Assembly (NCBI RefSeq): GCF_014697105.1
Contig: NZ_JACJRF010000045.1
Span: 1-44,987, forward strand
Source: Anabaena subtropica FACHB-260
GTDB lineage: Bacteria; Cyanobacteriota; Cyanobacteriia; Cyanobacteriales; Nostocaceae
DNA: 44,987 nucleotides
Direction of reading: 5' to 3'
The position numbers and the translations under genes are program-made. The notes below the pieces were generated by a model. That model worked only from the letters and a program-made list of their open reading frames with translations. It searched no databases and was not told where the DNA came from. Shown in pieces: positions 1 to 8,781 of the stretch. Positions within the stretch are counted from its first letter, which is position 1; each line of letters starts with the position of its first letter.

Positions 1-24
1 AATGAATTTATAATCACTGTTAAA

Positions 25-1359
25 CTAAAATATTTTAATCCTTCGCCCAAAATCTAACATATTTTGGGCTATTTTTATTGGCTTTTTCTTAACATTCAAC
101 ACTTCTGCGTCAGATACTAAAGCTGGTAAATCATCAGAAATACTAACTTCTAAAACCTGTTTTTGGGCTTCGGCAATTTCCTGAAAAGTGCTAATAATTT
201 CAGGTAGCCAAGATTGAAGAGGAATATAAGTTATATCTAAAGGATAACCGTCTGTGTCAATGATTCGCATATTGAGCAGATCATCGACCAAATTTAACTC
301 ACGTTCGCACTCATAACGCAGAATTTTCAGATAGCGAGATAAAGAAGCAGAGGTTGAAGATGTTGCTGATTTTAAAATTTCTTGCTGATTTATAACATTT
401 TCTAGCATGGAGATTGCCATTTTAATATTTGATAATGGCGTTCTCATTTCATGAGAGGTAGCTGCCAAAAAATCCTCTTTTAACTGATTGAAGCGTTGCA
501 TTTCTGCCATTTGAATTTCTAGCTGTCGATTACGTTCAGCTGAGAGATTACGTTCTTCGGTGAGTCTTCGTTGGGTATCATCCCGAAAAACCATGACTGC
601 TCCGGTCATGTCACCATAATTATTACGTAAGGGAGTAGCACTATCAGCCACTGGAATCATTGTGCCATCTTTGGTAATTAGTAGAATGCGATGACCGACC
701 GTCAGTCCGAGACCATCGCCTAAGTAAACGGTTGTTTCTTTTTGAATGGCAGATATAATCGGGTTTTGGATGGAATGCAGAGTTTCTTCGTCAATAAGTT
801 GGAAAACGTCTGTTACAATCTGTTCTTTTGCATCATCTAATTGCCAACCTGTAAGTCTTTCCGCTACTTGATTCATGTACTTGACGCGCAATTGAGAATC
901 AACTACCAGTACTCCGTCTCCCATACCCCGCAGTACGGAACTCAAAAATTGCTCACGTTCATAGCGATTGATAGCTGTTTTAATAGCGACGTAAAGTTCT
1001 TGTTCTCTGACAGGTTTGAGAATATAGCCAAAGGGGAATGTGAGGGTGGCTCGTTCTACGGTACTTTTATCAGAATGTCCTGTGACGTAGATAACAGGAA
1101 TTTGTAGATCATTCCAAATTTGCTCTGCTGCTTGGATACCATCTTGTTCGCCTCGTAGCCTAATATCCATCAAAATTAAGTTGGGGCGTAGTTCAGTTGC
1201 TTTCTCTATTGCTAACTCGGCAGAATCTGCAATATCTACAACTGTATATCCCAGTGATTCTAAACTTTCTTGTAAGTTCATCGCCAAGATATATTCATCT
1301 TCCACAATCAGCACTCTGACTGTCTGGATTTTATGTGTTTCTGAACAAATGCTAATCAT
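25..1359 (-). CDS. Response regulator-PAS-HisKA protein, truncated before the ATPase domain
   Basis: This 444-residue protein begins with a CheY-like receiver (about 14-130) with acidic residues at 20-22, phospho-acceptor D65, T93 and K115. A PAS domain follows (about 135-262), then a coiled coil and a HisKA dimerisation domain with H303 in the motif SHEMRTPLS. Family members then carry a HATPase_c domain of about 110 residues. Here recognisable sequence stops near residue 421 and is replaced by a basic, low-complexity tail of about 23 residues. The protein may receive phosphate but cannot autophosphorylate. The ATG lies 2 bp after the stop of the upstream sensor kinase, which is its likely phosphodonor, so the two form an operon. 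The tail codons hold a 9-bp perfect hairpin (45-69), so a deletion or repeat insertion may have removed the 3' half. Domain calls are secure; the truncation is seen directly; its cause is inference. Confidence 0.85.
   Translation of the reverse strand: MISICSETHKIQTVRVLIVEDEYILAMNLQESLESLGYTVVDIADSAELAIEKATELRPNLILMDIRLRGEQDGIQAAEQIWNDLQIPVIYVTGHSDKSTVERATLTFPFGYILKPVREQELYVAIKTAINRYEREQFLSSVLRGMGDGVLVVDSQLRVKYMNQVAERLTGWQLDDAKEQIVTDVFQLIDEETLHSIQNPIISAIQKETTVYLGDGLGLTVGHRILLITKDGTMIPVADSATPLRNNYGDMTGAVMVFRDDTQRRLTEERNLSAERNRQLEIQMAEMQRFNQLKEDFLAATSHEMRTPLSNIKMAISMLENVINQQEILKSATSSTSASLSRYLKILRYECERELNLVDDLLNMRIIDTDGYPLDITYIPLQSWLPEIISTFQEIAEAQKQVLEVSISDDLPALVSDAEVLNVKKKPIKIAQNMLDFGRRIKIF
45..69 (-). 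repeat. Perfect 9-bp hairpin inside the 3' end of the truncated kinase gene
   Basis: GCCCAAAAT (45-53) and ATTTTGGGC (61-69) are exact reverse complements around a 7-nt loop. The hairpin lies within the last codons of the truncated receiver-PAS-HisKA gene. It is not followed by a clean T run in the direction of transcription, although a 12-bp AT palindrome (26-37) comes next. It could be a weak terminator or the scar of a repeat insertion. Confidence 0.55.
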
Positions 1360-1361
1360 AT

Positions 1362-4300
1362 TTATACCCTGGTTTTTGTAAAAGTAATTTTGAACTCTGT
1401 TCCTGATTGACTCTGAATTTCTAATTGACCCCTTAACTGCTTGACTAATCCCTGAACAAGAGTTATGCCCAGTGTTTTTGCCTTTTTGCTATCGAATTCC
1501 GTAGGTAAACCAATACCATTATCTCGGACAATAAGTGTCAATGTCTGATCGTTTTGTTGGAATAACCTGACTTGGACTTCGCCTTGACAATTATCGGGAA
1601 AGGCGTATTTCAAAGCATTGGAAACAAGTTCATTGATAATCAAACCACAAGGAATCGCAGTTTCAATATCCAAACTAGCATCATCTACTTGAATATTCAG
1701 GCGAATGCAGTTGGAGCTAACATTATAAGAGTCAAATAAATGAGTTGTTAAATCTGGAATATATTCAGCGAAATCGATATTAGCTAAATCATTAGAACGG
1801 TAAAGTTTCTCATGTACCAGAGCAATTGAAGCAATGCGGTTTTGACTATCACGCAAAATGGCTGTTGCTTGAGAATCTTGGGTACGTCTGCATTGCATTT
1901 GTAACAAACTACTGACAATACCTAAATTATTTTTAACCCGATGATGAATTTCTTTGAGTAGTACTTCTTTTTCTTTGAGAGATGCCTTAATTTTTTCCTC
2001 TGCTTGCTTTTGCTCTGTAATATCTTGTTGGACAGCAACAAAGACTGTTCCATATTCAGGATGTTCAAAAACAGATGTCGTGGCTCGACACCAGAAGGGA
2101 GTGCCATCTTTTTTGATATTTTGGACTTCATAGGTAGCTTCGTCATGTTGCATCACAGCAGCAGCGATCGCCCCATGAACTCCTTCAGCCGTGGTATTGT
2201 CATCTTCGTAGTTAATAATCGAGATATGCTGACCAATTAGTTCACCAGAGTCATAACCAAATATTTGTTGAAATTTTGGGTTGGCATAGACAATAACACC
2301 GTCATTAGCTCGCACTAAGCATAAACCCTCTGCCATGTTGCGAGTAATTACGGCCTGTAACTCCAACATTTGTTGGGTGCGTTTTCGCTCAGTGATATTA
2401 ATACTACTGCCAATAATGCGGTAAATACGTAAATTCTCGTCTCTTAAGGGAGTCAAACTAGTAATCCACCAAGTTTCCTGTCCTTGGAAAGGTAAGCATT
2501 CTTCATAGGTAATTGTTTCTCCCACCTCTACACAATTCTGATAATGTTGACGTACAGATGCAGCGAAAGCAGGTGGAAGAACTTGCTCTGGAGTCTTGCC
2601 TTGTAATTCGCTAGACACCAAGCCTGTAAGTCGCTCATGAGCAGGATTTAAACTCATAAAGCGAAAATCACCATCTATAACATCCACAACAAAAATCGAA
2701 TTGGCAACACCATCATAAATACTGCGTAAAAAGTGTTCTTTCTGCTGAAGTTCTTGCTCGGCTCGTTGGCGATCGCGCAGAGCTGCTTGCTGTTCGCTAA
2801 TATCTCGACCTTCGGGAATCAACAAGACGACTTTTTCTGTCTCATCCCTCAGTGGACGCAAGGAAAAATCGATGGTTGCGACTTGGTTATTTGCACCTAA
2901 AACATCTACTTCATAACGAATAAACTCTCCTTTCCCGGCTAGGGCAATTGCCTGTCTTAATTGTTCTTGAGTTTCGGGTGAAATTGTCCACCAGTGTGTT
3001 TTCCAAAATGGGCGATTAATGGCTTCTTCAGCTGTTATTCCCGCGAAATTCAACGCAGTCTGGTTTGCTTCTAGCAAAATTCCATCAACACTTAAGAGTC
3101 CTGTGAAATGAAATGTATTATTGAAAATACCTCTAAATCGTCTTTCACTCTCTCGTAAAGCTGCTTCTGCTTGGTGACGTTCAAAGAGCGCAACTTGCTG
3201 TTCGGTGATGTCTTGAGCAGTTCCGTAAAGTCGAATTATTTGTCCTTGTGAGTTAAATTGTACTTGTCCAATCCCTTCAACGTAGATGCTAGATCCATCG
3301 GCTTTAAATGCACGCAGAACCAATTTGTAAGATTCCCCGGTAGCAACTGCACGTTCCACAGCTTGGTGGAGTTTTTGTCGATCCTCAGGGTGGTAAAGTT
3401 GCAAATTCTCCTCGTAGCTTGGTGCGCCTAAGTCGGGATCTCGTTGGAAGAGATAAAATAGTCCTCTCGACCAACTAATTTTGCCAGTAGCTAAGTCATA
3501 ATCCCAATTACCAAGACGAGCTACTTGCTGGGATTCTGCTAATAGTGCTTCACTCTGGCGTAAAATTTCTTCAGTGCGCTTGATAGCTGTTATATCAACA
3601 ACTAGTCCATCCCAAGCTACACGACCATCTAGTAATTGACGGGGTGTAGAACGTAGTTGGAGCCATTTCCACAGACCACTGGGAGTGCAGACTCGTAGTT
3701 GAATGTCAAATACGGTTAGATGAAGATAGGACTCCTCAACGGCTTGGACAAAGTTGGGAATATCTTCTGCACATAACTGACGATAAAGCAGAGTTGCATC
3801 TGTGAGTACATCTTCTGCCTTAACTTCCATTAATCTTTCAATCCCAGCACTAAAGTAAGTGAAGCGATCGCTCCCATTCAACTCGCGCACAATCTGATAA
3901 ACTGCCCCATTAGGCAGGTTATCACCAATGCTACATAACATGGTTTCATGCTCATGCAAAGTGAGTTCTGCCAATTTGCGTTGACTAATATCTGTGACAC
4001 GTACTAAATTGATTGCCTGACCAGCAACGCAGATTCGTTTAATAGCTAGGCTTCCCCAAAACAAATCTCCCCGCTTGTTTTTGTATTCAATTTCTTGACT
4101 CCAAAATCCTTTGTGATTAATTTCTGAGACAATGTTAACTAACTCATCAGTGGTAAAAGATTGTTTTTGTAGCGTTTGACCGTCAATACCAATGAGTTCT
4201 GATTTGCTAGAGGCTGCAAATAATTCCACTGCTCGTTGATTGCAGTCAGTGGTTAGCAGTGTTGTGGTGTCTACAAGAAATAGAGCATCGGCAGATTCGT

Positions 4301-5546
4301 TATAAATACCTGCTAGTAAATCTCGACTGTGGATGATTTCTAATTCAGCCAGTTTGCTATCAGTAATATCTCCTAAAGAACCAACCAATCGCACTGGATT
4401 TCCTTGTTCATCCCAAACAGCTTTGGCTCGTGAGCAAAACCATCCATAGCTACCATCTTTGCGCCGGAGACGATACTCTGTGTAATAAGATGGAACTTCC
4501 CGACGTAGATAAGCCAATTGAGCAGCTATCACTCGGTCATAATCATCAGGATGGATGCGAATACTCCATTCATCATCAAAACTACTAAGTTCGTGGCGTT
4601 CATAACCCAACATTTCAAACCAACGGTCTGAGCGATAGGTGTGATTAGTTGGTATATCCCAATCCCAAATGGCTTCATCAGTGCCGGCGATCGCTAATTG
4701 CCACCGTTCTTCATTGTGTCGTAAGGCTGCTTCTGCTTGTTTGTGTTCACTAACATCAATACTAGTGCCTGTAACAATCCAGCAATTTGCTTCAGAGTCA
4801 TAACGGGAAGCGTAGGTAGTACGAATCCAACGCAGAGAACCATTTTTATGATAAAACCTATACTCTACAGTTAATGTGCGTGCAGCAAAAATCTCTGCAT
4901 ACAGAGGCGTGAAAACCGTTTCTACATCTTGAGGATGTACTCGTGATATCCACAGTGTTTTATCTTGGAAAATTTCCTCTGATGTATAACCAAAGATGGT
5001 TTCATCACCGAGAGATTGGTAATCATATTCCCAATCGTAATTGGGGAATACTCGAAAACCGACAATAGAAGTAGCGATCGCACTGTTGAGGATATCATTT
5101 AATCTAGTTTTTGAGGCGTGATATTGAGCATCCTTTTCTGACAACAACTGAGACATTTGTTCTAGTCGTGCTGTTTTGGCTTCTTCTGGTGTAATCACAC
5201 CTAGCACTCTTCCTTGACCATCAATTATGGGTAAATGTCCTATTTGATATTGGTGAAACCGTTGCAAAATAGTGGGTAAATCTTCAAGTTCTGCCTGACT
5301 CACAGTGATGACAGGTTGGCTCATGAGTTCCCCAGTTGTCATGTCTGCAAACGTTATGTGATTAGCAATTGATCGCATTACGTCTGTTTGTGTAAAAATA
5401 CCGATTAATTGTTGTTTGTTAATAACCAGCACACAACTAGTTTGGGATTGATACATCTGAGCGATCGCTTCAACCACTGGTGTATTTTGCGCCACCATTA
5501 CTAATGGTTTTTGATAGTTTTCGTTAACCTGCCAAGGAATCTTCAT
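1362..5546 (-). CDS. CBS-domain, eight-PAS sensor histidine kinase (HisKA_2 type)
   Basis: This 1394-residue soluble sensor kinase has a tandem CBS pair (about 10-125), which in other proteins binds adenine nucleotides. I count eight PAS/PAC modules, each closing with a DIT/DIS-like motif, at roughly 150-270, 275-400, 408-525, 530-660, 665-790, 805-925, 940-1060 and 1065-1190. The C terminus has a HisKA_2 dimerisation domain with the phospho-acceptor in LLKEIHHRVKNNLG (near 1210) and a HATPase_c domain with an N box (NELVSNALKYAF) and G box (DNGIGLP). All kinase residues look intact. No membrane segment is visible, so signals are probably cytoplasmic (redox, light, oxygen or ligand), but I see no diagnostic haem or chromophore Cys. 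Its stop is 2 bp from the start of the downstream receiver gene, its likely partner. Confidence 0.9.
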   Translation of the reverse strand: MKIPWQVNENYQKPLVMVAQNTPVVEAIAQMYQSQTSCVLVINKQQLIGIFTQTDVMRSIANHITFADMTTGELMSQPVITVSQAELEDLPTILQRFHQYQIGHLPIIDGQGRVLGVITPEEAKTARLEQMSQLLSEKDAQYHASKTRLNDILNSAIATSIVGFRVFPNYDWEYDYQSLGDETIFGYTSEEIFQDKTLWISRVHPQDVETVFTPLYAEIFAARTLTVEYRFYHKNGSLRWIRTTYASRYDSEANCWIVTGTSIDVSEHKQAEAALRHNEERWQLAIAGTDEAIWDWDIPTNHTYRSDRWFEMLGYERHELSSFDDEWSIRIHPDDYDRVIAAQLAYLRREVPSYYTEYRLRRKDGSYGWFCSRAKAVWDEQGNPVRLVGSLGDITDSKLAELEIIHSRDLLAGIYNESADALFLVDTTTLLTTDCNQRAVELFAASSKSELIGIDGQTLQKQSFTTDELVNIVSEINHKGFWSQEIEYKNKRGDLFWGSLAIKRICVAGQAINLVRVTDISQRKLAELTLHEHETMLCSIGDNLPNGAVYQIVRELNGSDRFTYFSAGIERLMEVKAEDVLTDATLLYRQLCAEDIPNFVQAVEESYLHLTVFDIQLRVCTPSGLWKWLQLRSTPRQLLDGRVAWDGLVVDITAIKRTEEILRQSEALLAESQQVARLGNWDYDLATGKISWSRGLFYLFQRDPDLGAPSYEENLQLYHPEDRQKLHQAVERAVATGESYKLVLRAFKADGSSIYVEGIGQVQFNSQGQIIRLYGTAQDITEQQVALFERHQAEAALRESERRFRGIFNNTFHFTGLLSVDGILLEANQTALNFAGITAEEAINRPFWKTHWWTISPETQEQLRQAIALAGKGEFIRYEVDVLGANNQVATIDFSLRPLRDETEKVVLLIPEGRDISEQQAALRDRQRAEQELQQKEHFLRSIYDGVANSIFVVDVIDGDFRFMSLNPAHERLTGLVSSELQGKTPEQVLPPAFAASVRQHYQNCVEVGETITYEECLPFQGQETWWITSLTPLRDENLRIYRIIGSSINITERKRTQQMLELQAVITRNMAEGLCLVRANDGVIVYANPKFQQIFGYDSGELIGQHISIINYEDDNTTAEGVHGAIAAAVMQHDEATYEVQNIKKDGTPFWCRATTSVFEHPEYGTVFVAVQQDITEQKQAEEKIKASLKEKEVLLKEIHHRVKNNLGIVSSLLQMQCRRTQDSQATAILRDSQNRIASIALVHEKLYRSNDLANIDFAEYIPDLTTHLFDSYNVSSNCIRLNIQVDDASLDIETAIPCGLIINELVSNALKYAFPDNCQGEVQVRLFQQNDQTLTLIVRDNGIGLPTEFDSKKAKTLGITLVQGLVKQLRGQLEIQSQSGTEFKITFTKTRV

Positions 5547-5554
5547 CTAAGTGT

Positions 5555-5830
5555 TATTGGAATTAGTTCCTGTAATTACTGATTTTCATACGCAGTTGCT
5601 ATAAAAAAATGAGAATTCTTATTTATTTACAGATATTTAGGACAAAATTCATACCATCATTTTGCAACATAAAAAAAATCCCTCTGTTGCTGAACAGCCA
5701 GAGGGAGGTAATATGGTGTGAGGAGTAAACCAAATGTTTACTTAATACTTAGCGTATCAACGGATTGTGACATCGTTATCACAATTTGATGAACATCATG
5801 CGACACTTAAAAATAAAACTATAGCAAACT
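5555..5830. other. Intergenic region between sensor kinase and aldo/keto reductase
   Basis: This 276-bp AT-rich spacer lies upstream of the minus-strand sensor kinase and downstream of the minus-strand aldo/keto reductase. It holds one clear rho-independent terminator (5671-5705). The kinase promoter must lie in the part nearest 5547-5670, but I see no convincing -10/-35 pair. No small gene is apparent. Confidence 0.6.
5671..5705 (-). terminator. Rho-independent terminator after the aldo/keto reductase gene
   Basis: The arms CCCTCTG (5680-5686) and CAGAGGG (5699-5705) are exact complements enclosing a 12-nt loop, which itself can pair GCTG with CAGC. On the minus strand the hairpin is followed at once by eight U residues (complement of A5671-5678). 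It lies about 125 nt past the aldo/keto reductase stop and insulates the sensor-kinase operon. Confidence 0.85.
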
Positions 5831-7012
5831 TCAACTCTGAGATAGACGCTGTAAAGCCTCACCTGCTAACATTTGATGAGCTTTTGCCAAGAGATGGGGA
5901 ATTTTCTTTGCATGGGGACTGTGCTTGAGGCACTGTTGTAAATCTATTTCGCTGAGTTTGTCAGCTTTGTTACCAGCAAACCAGTGACTACCATTGCCCA
6001 GTAAGTTGTATCGCATTTTGGCATAGTCTACTAAATCGTAGGCAGTAGCTAGATTTAGCAGCCATAGAATTACCCGGATATTGACTTGACCAGGAGTTTC
6101 TTCTAGTTTAGGTAAATTGGTTTGCCAAGTTTCTACCCAATCTTCGCCTAGAGTAGCGATCGCTGTTTCTTCCAACCTAGCTAAAATTGGTGGTAAAATT
6201 TCCGATGCCCGATCAATTAATTCTAATGTCTTCAAGTGTTCGTCAAAATCTTGGGGTTTAGCTGCGCCTAAACTCAATGTATGTACTTGAGAACGACTCA
6301 AACAAAACAAATCATTGAACACTATCGGGCTTAAAGGAGCGCACAAATCTACTAATTTTTGTGGTGGATTATAAAGATTACCTCCTTTATTTGTAGGGCT
6401 AATAATAAACACTCCCATATCATGACGAGTAGCCGCTTCAATGGCTGGCCAATTCCATTGATTGATGTAGTACCAATGCAGATTCACATAATCAAATTGA
6501 TTGGTATTAATTGTCTGTACAATGACATCCGTAGAACCGTGAGTAGAAAAGCCCACAAATCGGACTTTACCCTCTGCTTGCAACTGCCGCACTACATCTA
6601 AACAGCCTCCAGGACGTATACTGTAGTCTAATAATTCAGCATTATTAATACCGTGAAGCCCCAATAAATCTACATATTCTAATTGAAGATATTTGAGCGA
6701 TCGCTCAAATGTTTTGCGGAATTCTTTTGCATTGGCAACAGGCGAAACTTTTGTCTGTACAATTAACTGTTCACGGGGGAATTTAGGCAGTATTTTCCCC
6801 AATTGCATTTCTGAACTACCATAACCACGAGCAGTTTCAATGTGATTAATACCAACTTCAATTGCTCGACGAATAGTTGCCTCTACATTTGCTTGGTTGT
6901 CAGCAGGAATATCTGAGTAACTAACATCTTGCCACTTGTACTGGTATCTCATGCCACCGCAGGAAAATACCGACATCTGTAACTCTGTGCGTCCAAATCG
7001 TCTATATAGCAT
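5831..7012 (-). CDS. Aldo/keto reductase family oxidoreductase (COG1453-like)
   Basis: This 393-residue protein is an NADPH-type aldo/keto reductase TIM barrel in its first 300 residues. The expected tetrad is Asp, Tyr, Lys, His. Here Y64, K88 and H120 are present, but the Asp position is Glu (E59, in HIETARGYGSSE). From memory that Glu is usual in the COG1453 branch, so activity is probably retained. COG1453 relatives often end in a Cys-rich 4Fe-4S segment; this C terminus (about 300-393) is helical and lacks a cysteine cluster. The physiological substrate is unknown. The gene stands alone: upstream is a 194-bp spacer with a long inverted repeat, downstream a strong terminator. The ATG start fits the family N terminus (LYRRFGRTEL). 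Confidence 0.85.
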   Translation of the reverse strand: MLYRRFGRTELQMSVFSCGGMRYQYKWQDVSYSDIPADNQANVEATIRRAIEVGINHIETARGYGSSEMQLGKILPKFPREQLIVQTKVSPVANAKEFRKTFERSLKYLQLEYVDLLGLHGINNAELLDYSIRPGGCLDVVRQLQAEGKVRFVGFSTHGSTDVIVQTINTNQFDYVNLHWYYINQWNWPAIEAATRHDMGVFIISPTNKGGNLYNPPQKLVDLCAPLSPIVFNDLFCLSRSQVHTLSLGAAKPQDFDEHLKTLELIDRASEILPPILARLEETAIATLGEDWVETWQTNLPKLEETPGQVNIRVILWLLNLATAYDLVDYAKMRYNLLGNGSHWFAGNKADKLSEIDLQQCLKHSPHAKKIPHLLAKAHQMLAGEALQRLSQS

Positions 7013-7155
7013 TATTCTTAATTCGTAATTAATAAAGCTAGATTTGATCTGACTTCCCCTGTGTCAATCTGTTGTTATCGTTTGGAACAATGGGGATAAA
7101 TCAGGCGATGACTTACGGTCGGTCGGAGACCATCGCACAAGTTTCATAAACAACA

Positions 7156-7191
7156 AATTCGTAATTCGTAATTGATTACGAATTACGAATT
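7156..7191. repeat. Long perfect inverted repeat, 17-bp stem with 2-nt loop
   Basis: AATTCGTAATTCGTAAT (7156-7172) and its exact reverse complement (7175-7191) are separated by only TG. Each arm is a tandem of AATTCGT. It starts 15 bp after the htrA-type gene ends and precedes the aldo/keto reductase. Variants of the unit (TTAATTACGAATTA) recur at about 7020-7032, 13362-13374, 15816-15854 and 15878-15890, so this is a dispersed intergenic repeat. It may also stabilise or end the protease mRNA. Confidence 0.85.
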
Positions 7192-7206
7192 ATCAACTAC
7201 AAATTA

Positions 7207-8430
7207 TCACGCAGCATTCTGTAACTCAGCAGTGCGTACTGATAACTTTTGTGTCTGATTACCCCGTTGTACTCTTACCTGCAACGCTTGACCAAGACGG
7301 CTATTTTCCACCACATTTTGCAACTGTTCCGCAGTGGTAATTGGTTGACTATCAACTTGCAAAATTACATCTCCGCGACGGATACCAGCATTAGCAGCCG
7401 GGGAGTTTGGTACTACCCGAATTACCAAAACACCGTTAACTTCTGGGATTGTAAAAGCAGAATTGGGATCGGTGTTATTTTGTTGAGCTAAATCAGGTGT
7501 TAAAGTTGCCATTTGTACACCCAAATAGGGATGAGCCACCTTACCATCTCTTTCTAATTGTGTGGCGATCGCTTTAGCTTTATCAATAGGAATAGCAAAG
7601 CCAATCCCCATAGCATCAGCACGGATGGCGGTATTAATTCCAATCACTTCACCCCGGTCATTCAACAGGGGGCCGCCAGAGTTACCAGGGTTAATTGCAG
7701 CATCGGTTTGAATAAATTCTAAACGCTTGTCTGTAATCCCCACTTGAGCGCTAGAACGCTTGAGAGTGCTGACAATACCCAAAGTGACGGTATTATCAAA
7801 ACCCAAAGGATTACCAACGGCGATCGCCCAGTCTCCCACTTGCACATTATCAGAAGAACCAAGGGCTGCAACTGGTAGACTGCTCCCAGCGTTGATTTTC
7901 ACCACAGCTAAGTCTGTGACTTCATCAATACCTTGAACCTTGCCATCAAAACTACGACCATCTTTGAGACGAACAGTCACGCGATCGGCTTTATCCACCA
8001 CATGAGCGTTAGTTAAGATTAAACCATTTTTATCAATGATAAACCCAGAGCCTAGACCACGCATCTGTTCTGGCGGTAACTGTCCTTGAAAACCTTCACC
8101 AAAAAACCGCCGGAAAAAGGGGTCTTCCATAAATGGATCAACCCGCCGTGTAATTGTGCGTTCTGTATCAATTCTCACTACTGCTGAACCAACACGATTA
8201 ACAGCTGCTGTCACAAAACTATTATTACCTATAGCAGCCGTAGCCGGTGACTGTTTTTGAGCCACCATTTCCGGTGTAGATCCAGTTGTACTAGGAATAG
8301 ACACAGGTTCTGCTTGTGATGGTAATACCCAAACACTGCTAACCGTTAGCACAACTCCTATAAATATTGCCAATACATGAGTACCAAGTTGGCGCATGGA
8401 ACCGAATAAATTTAAAAATCTCATAATCAC
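7207..8430 (-). CDS. Deg/HtrA-family trypsin-like serine protease with one PDZ domain
   Basis: This 407-residue protein is an envelope-quality-control protease of the HtrA/HhoA/HhoB group. Residues 12-38 form a signal peptide or membrane anchor ending near SQA. The chymotrypsin-fold domain (about 75-290) carries the triad H143 (LTNAHVV), D173 (TDLAVVKI) and S251 (NPGNSGGPLL). One PDZ domain follows (about 300-400). Length and single PDZ match the cyanobacterial Hho/Deg enzymes, which act in the periplasm or at thylakoid or plasma membranes on misfolded proteins. Which of the three cyanobacterial paralogues it is cannot be decided by eye. A second Met at codon 3 is an alternative start. The gene is monocistronic and divergent from the CsoR-type regulator. 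Confidence 0.93.
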   Translation of the reverse strand: MIMRFLNLFGSMRQLGTHVLAIFIGVVLTVSSVWVLPSQAEPVSIPSTTGSTPEMVAQKQSPATAAIGNNSFVTAAVNRVGSAVVRIDTERTITRRVDPFMEDPFFRRFFGEGFQGQLPPEQMRGLGSGFIIDKNGLILTNAHVVDKADRVTVRLKDGRSFDGKVQGIDEVTDLAVVKINAGSSLPVAALGSSDNVQVGDWAIAVGNPLGFDNTVTLGIVSTLKRSSAQVGITDKRLEFIQTDAAINPGNSGGPLLNDRGEVIGINTAIRADAMGIGFAIPIDKAKAIATQLERDGKVAHPYLGVQMATLTPDLAQQNNTDPNSAFTIPEVNGVLVIRVVPNSPAANAGIRRGDVILQVDSQPITTAEQLQNVVENSRLGQALQVRVQRGNQTQKLSVRTAELQNAA

Positions 8431-8781
8431 AGACCAATTTAGAAGCCTAATTTTTGCCTAATGTTGACAAATCTATTTAAATTTATCTTGACAAATTTGC
8501 ATAATAATTACTACACACTAACCTCGGCTTTTGGCTGAAGCATAAAGCAGCTACCTGTAATTAAAGTTAATTGACTATTTAACCTAATAGCTATTGTAGA
8601 GATTCCCACTTCCGAGGTTCGGATTTTACCAAAGGATTGATGATCAGGACGTTGAATTTTGAATTCCCCCCTGAATTTCCCCCTACTATTGCGAAAAAGC
8701 AAGCTACGCGTAGCCTCCAGTAGAGAAGGGGCTGACCATCTCTAGGATACAATCTGAGTATTCCCAGCGCTGTAATCACTC
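8431..8781. promoter_or_regulatory. Divergent intergenic region between the HtrA-type protease and CsoR-type regulator
   Basis: This 351-bp region must hold the promoters of both genes. It contains a dispersed TTGAATTTTGAATT-type repeat (about 8652-8665), a 12-bp perfect palindrome GCTACGCGTAGC (8703-8714) that belongs to a common Nostoc repeat, and an imperfect dyad close to the regulator start (8745-8764). The minus-strand reading frames here have no family resemblance and look fortuitous. Confidence 0.5.
8745..8764 (+). promoter_or_regulatory. Candidate operator dyad upstream of the CsoR-family gene
   Basis: GGATAC (8745-8750) and GTATTCC (8758-8764) form an imperfect inverted repeat 17 bp before the ATG. 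CsoR/RcnR proteins usually autoregulate by binding dyads near their own start, so this is a reasonable place for an operator. It lacks the G-tract core seen in many RcnR/CsoR sites, so the call is weak. Confidence 0.25.

Noticed and set aside
8511-8779. Two overlapping minus-strand frames between the protease and the CsoR-type gene
   Set aside because: They cross dispersed repeats and have no family resemblance or ribosome-binding site.
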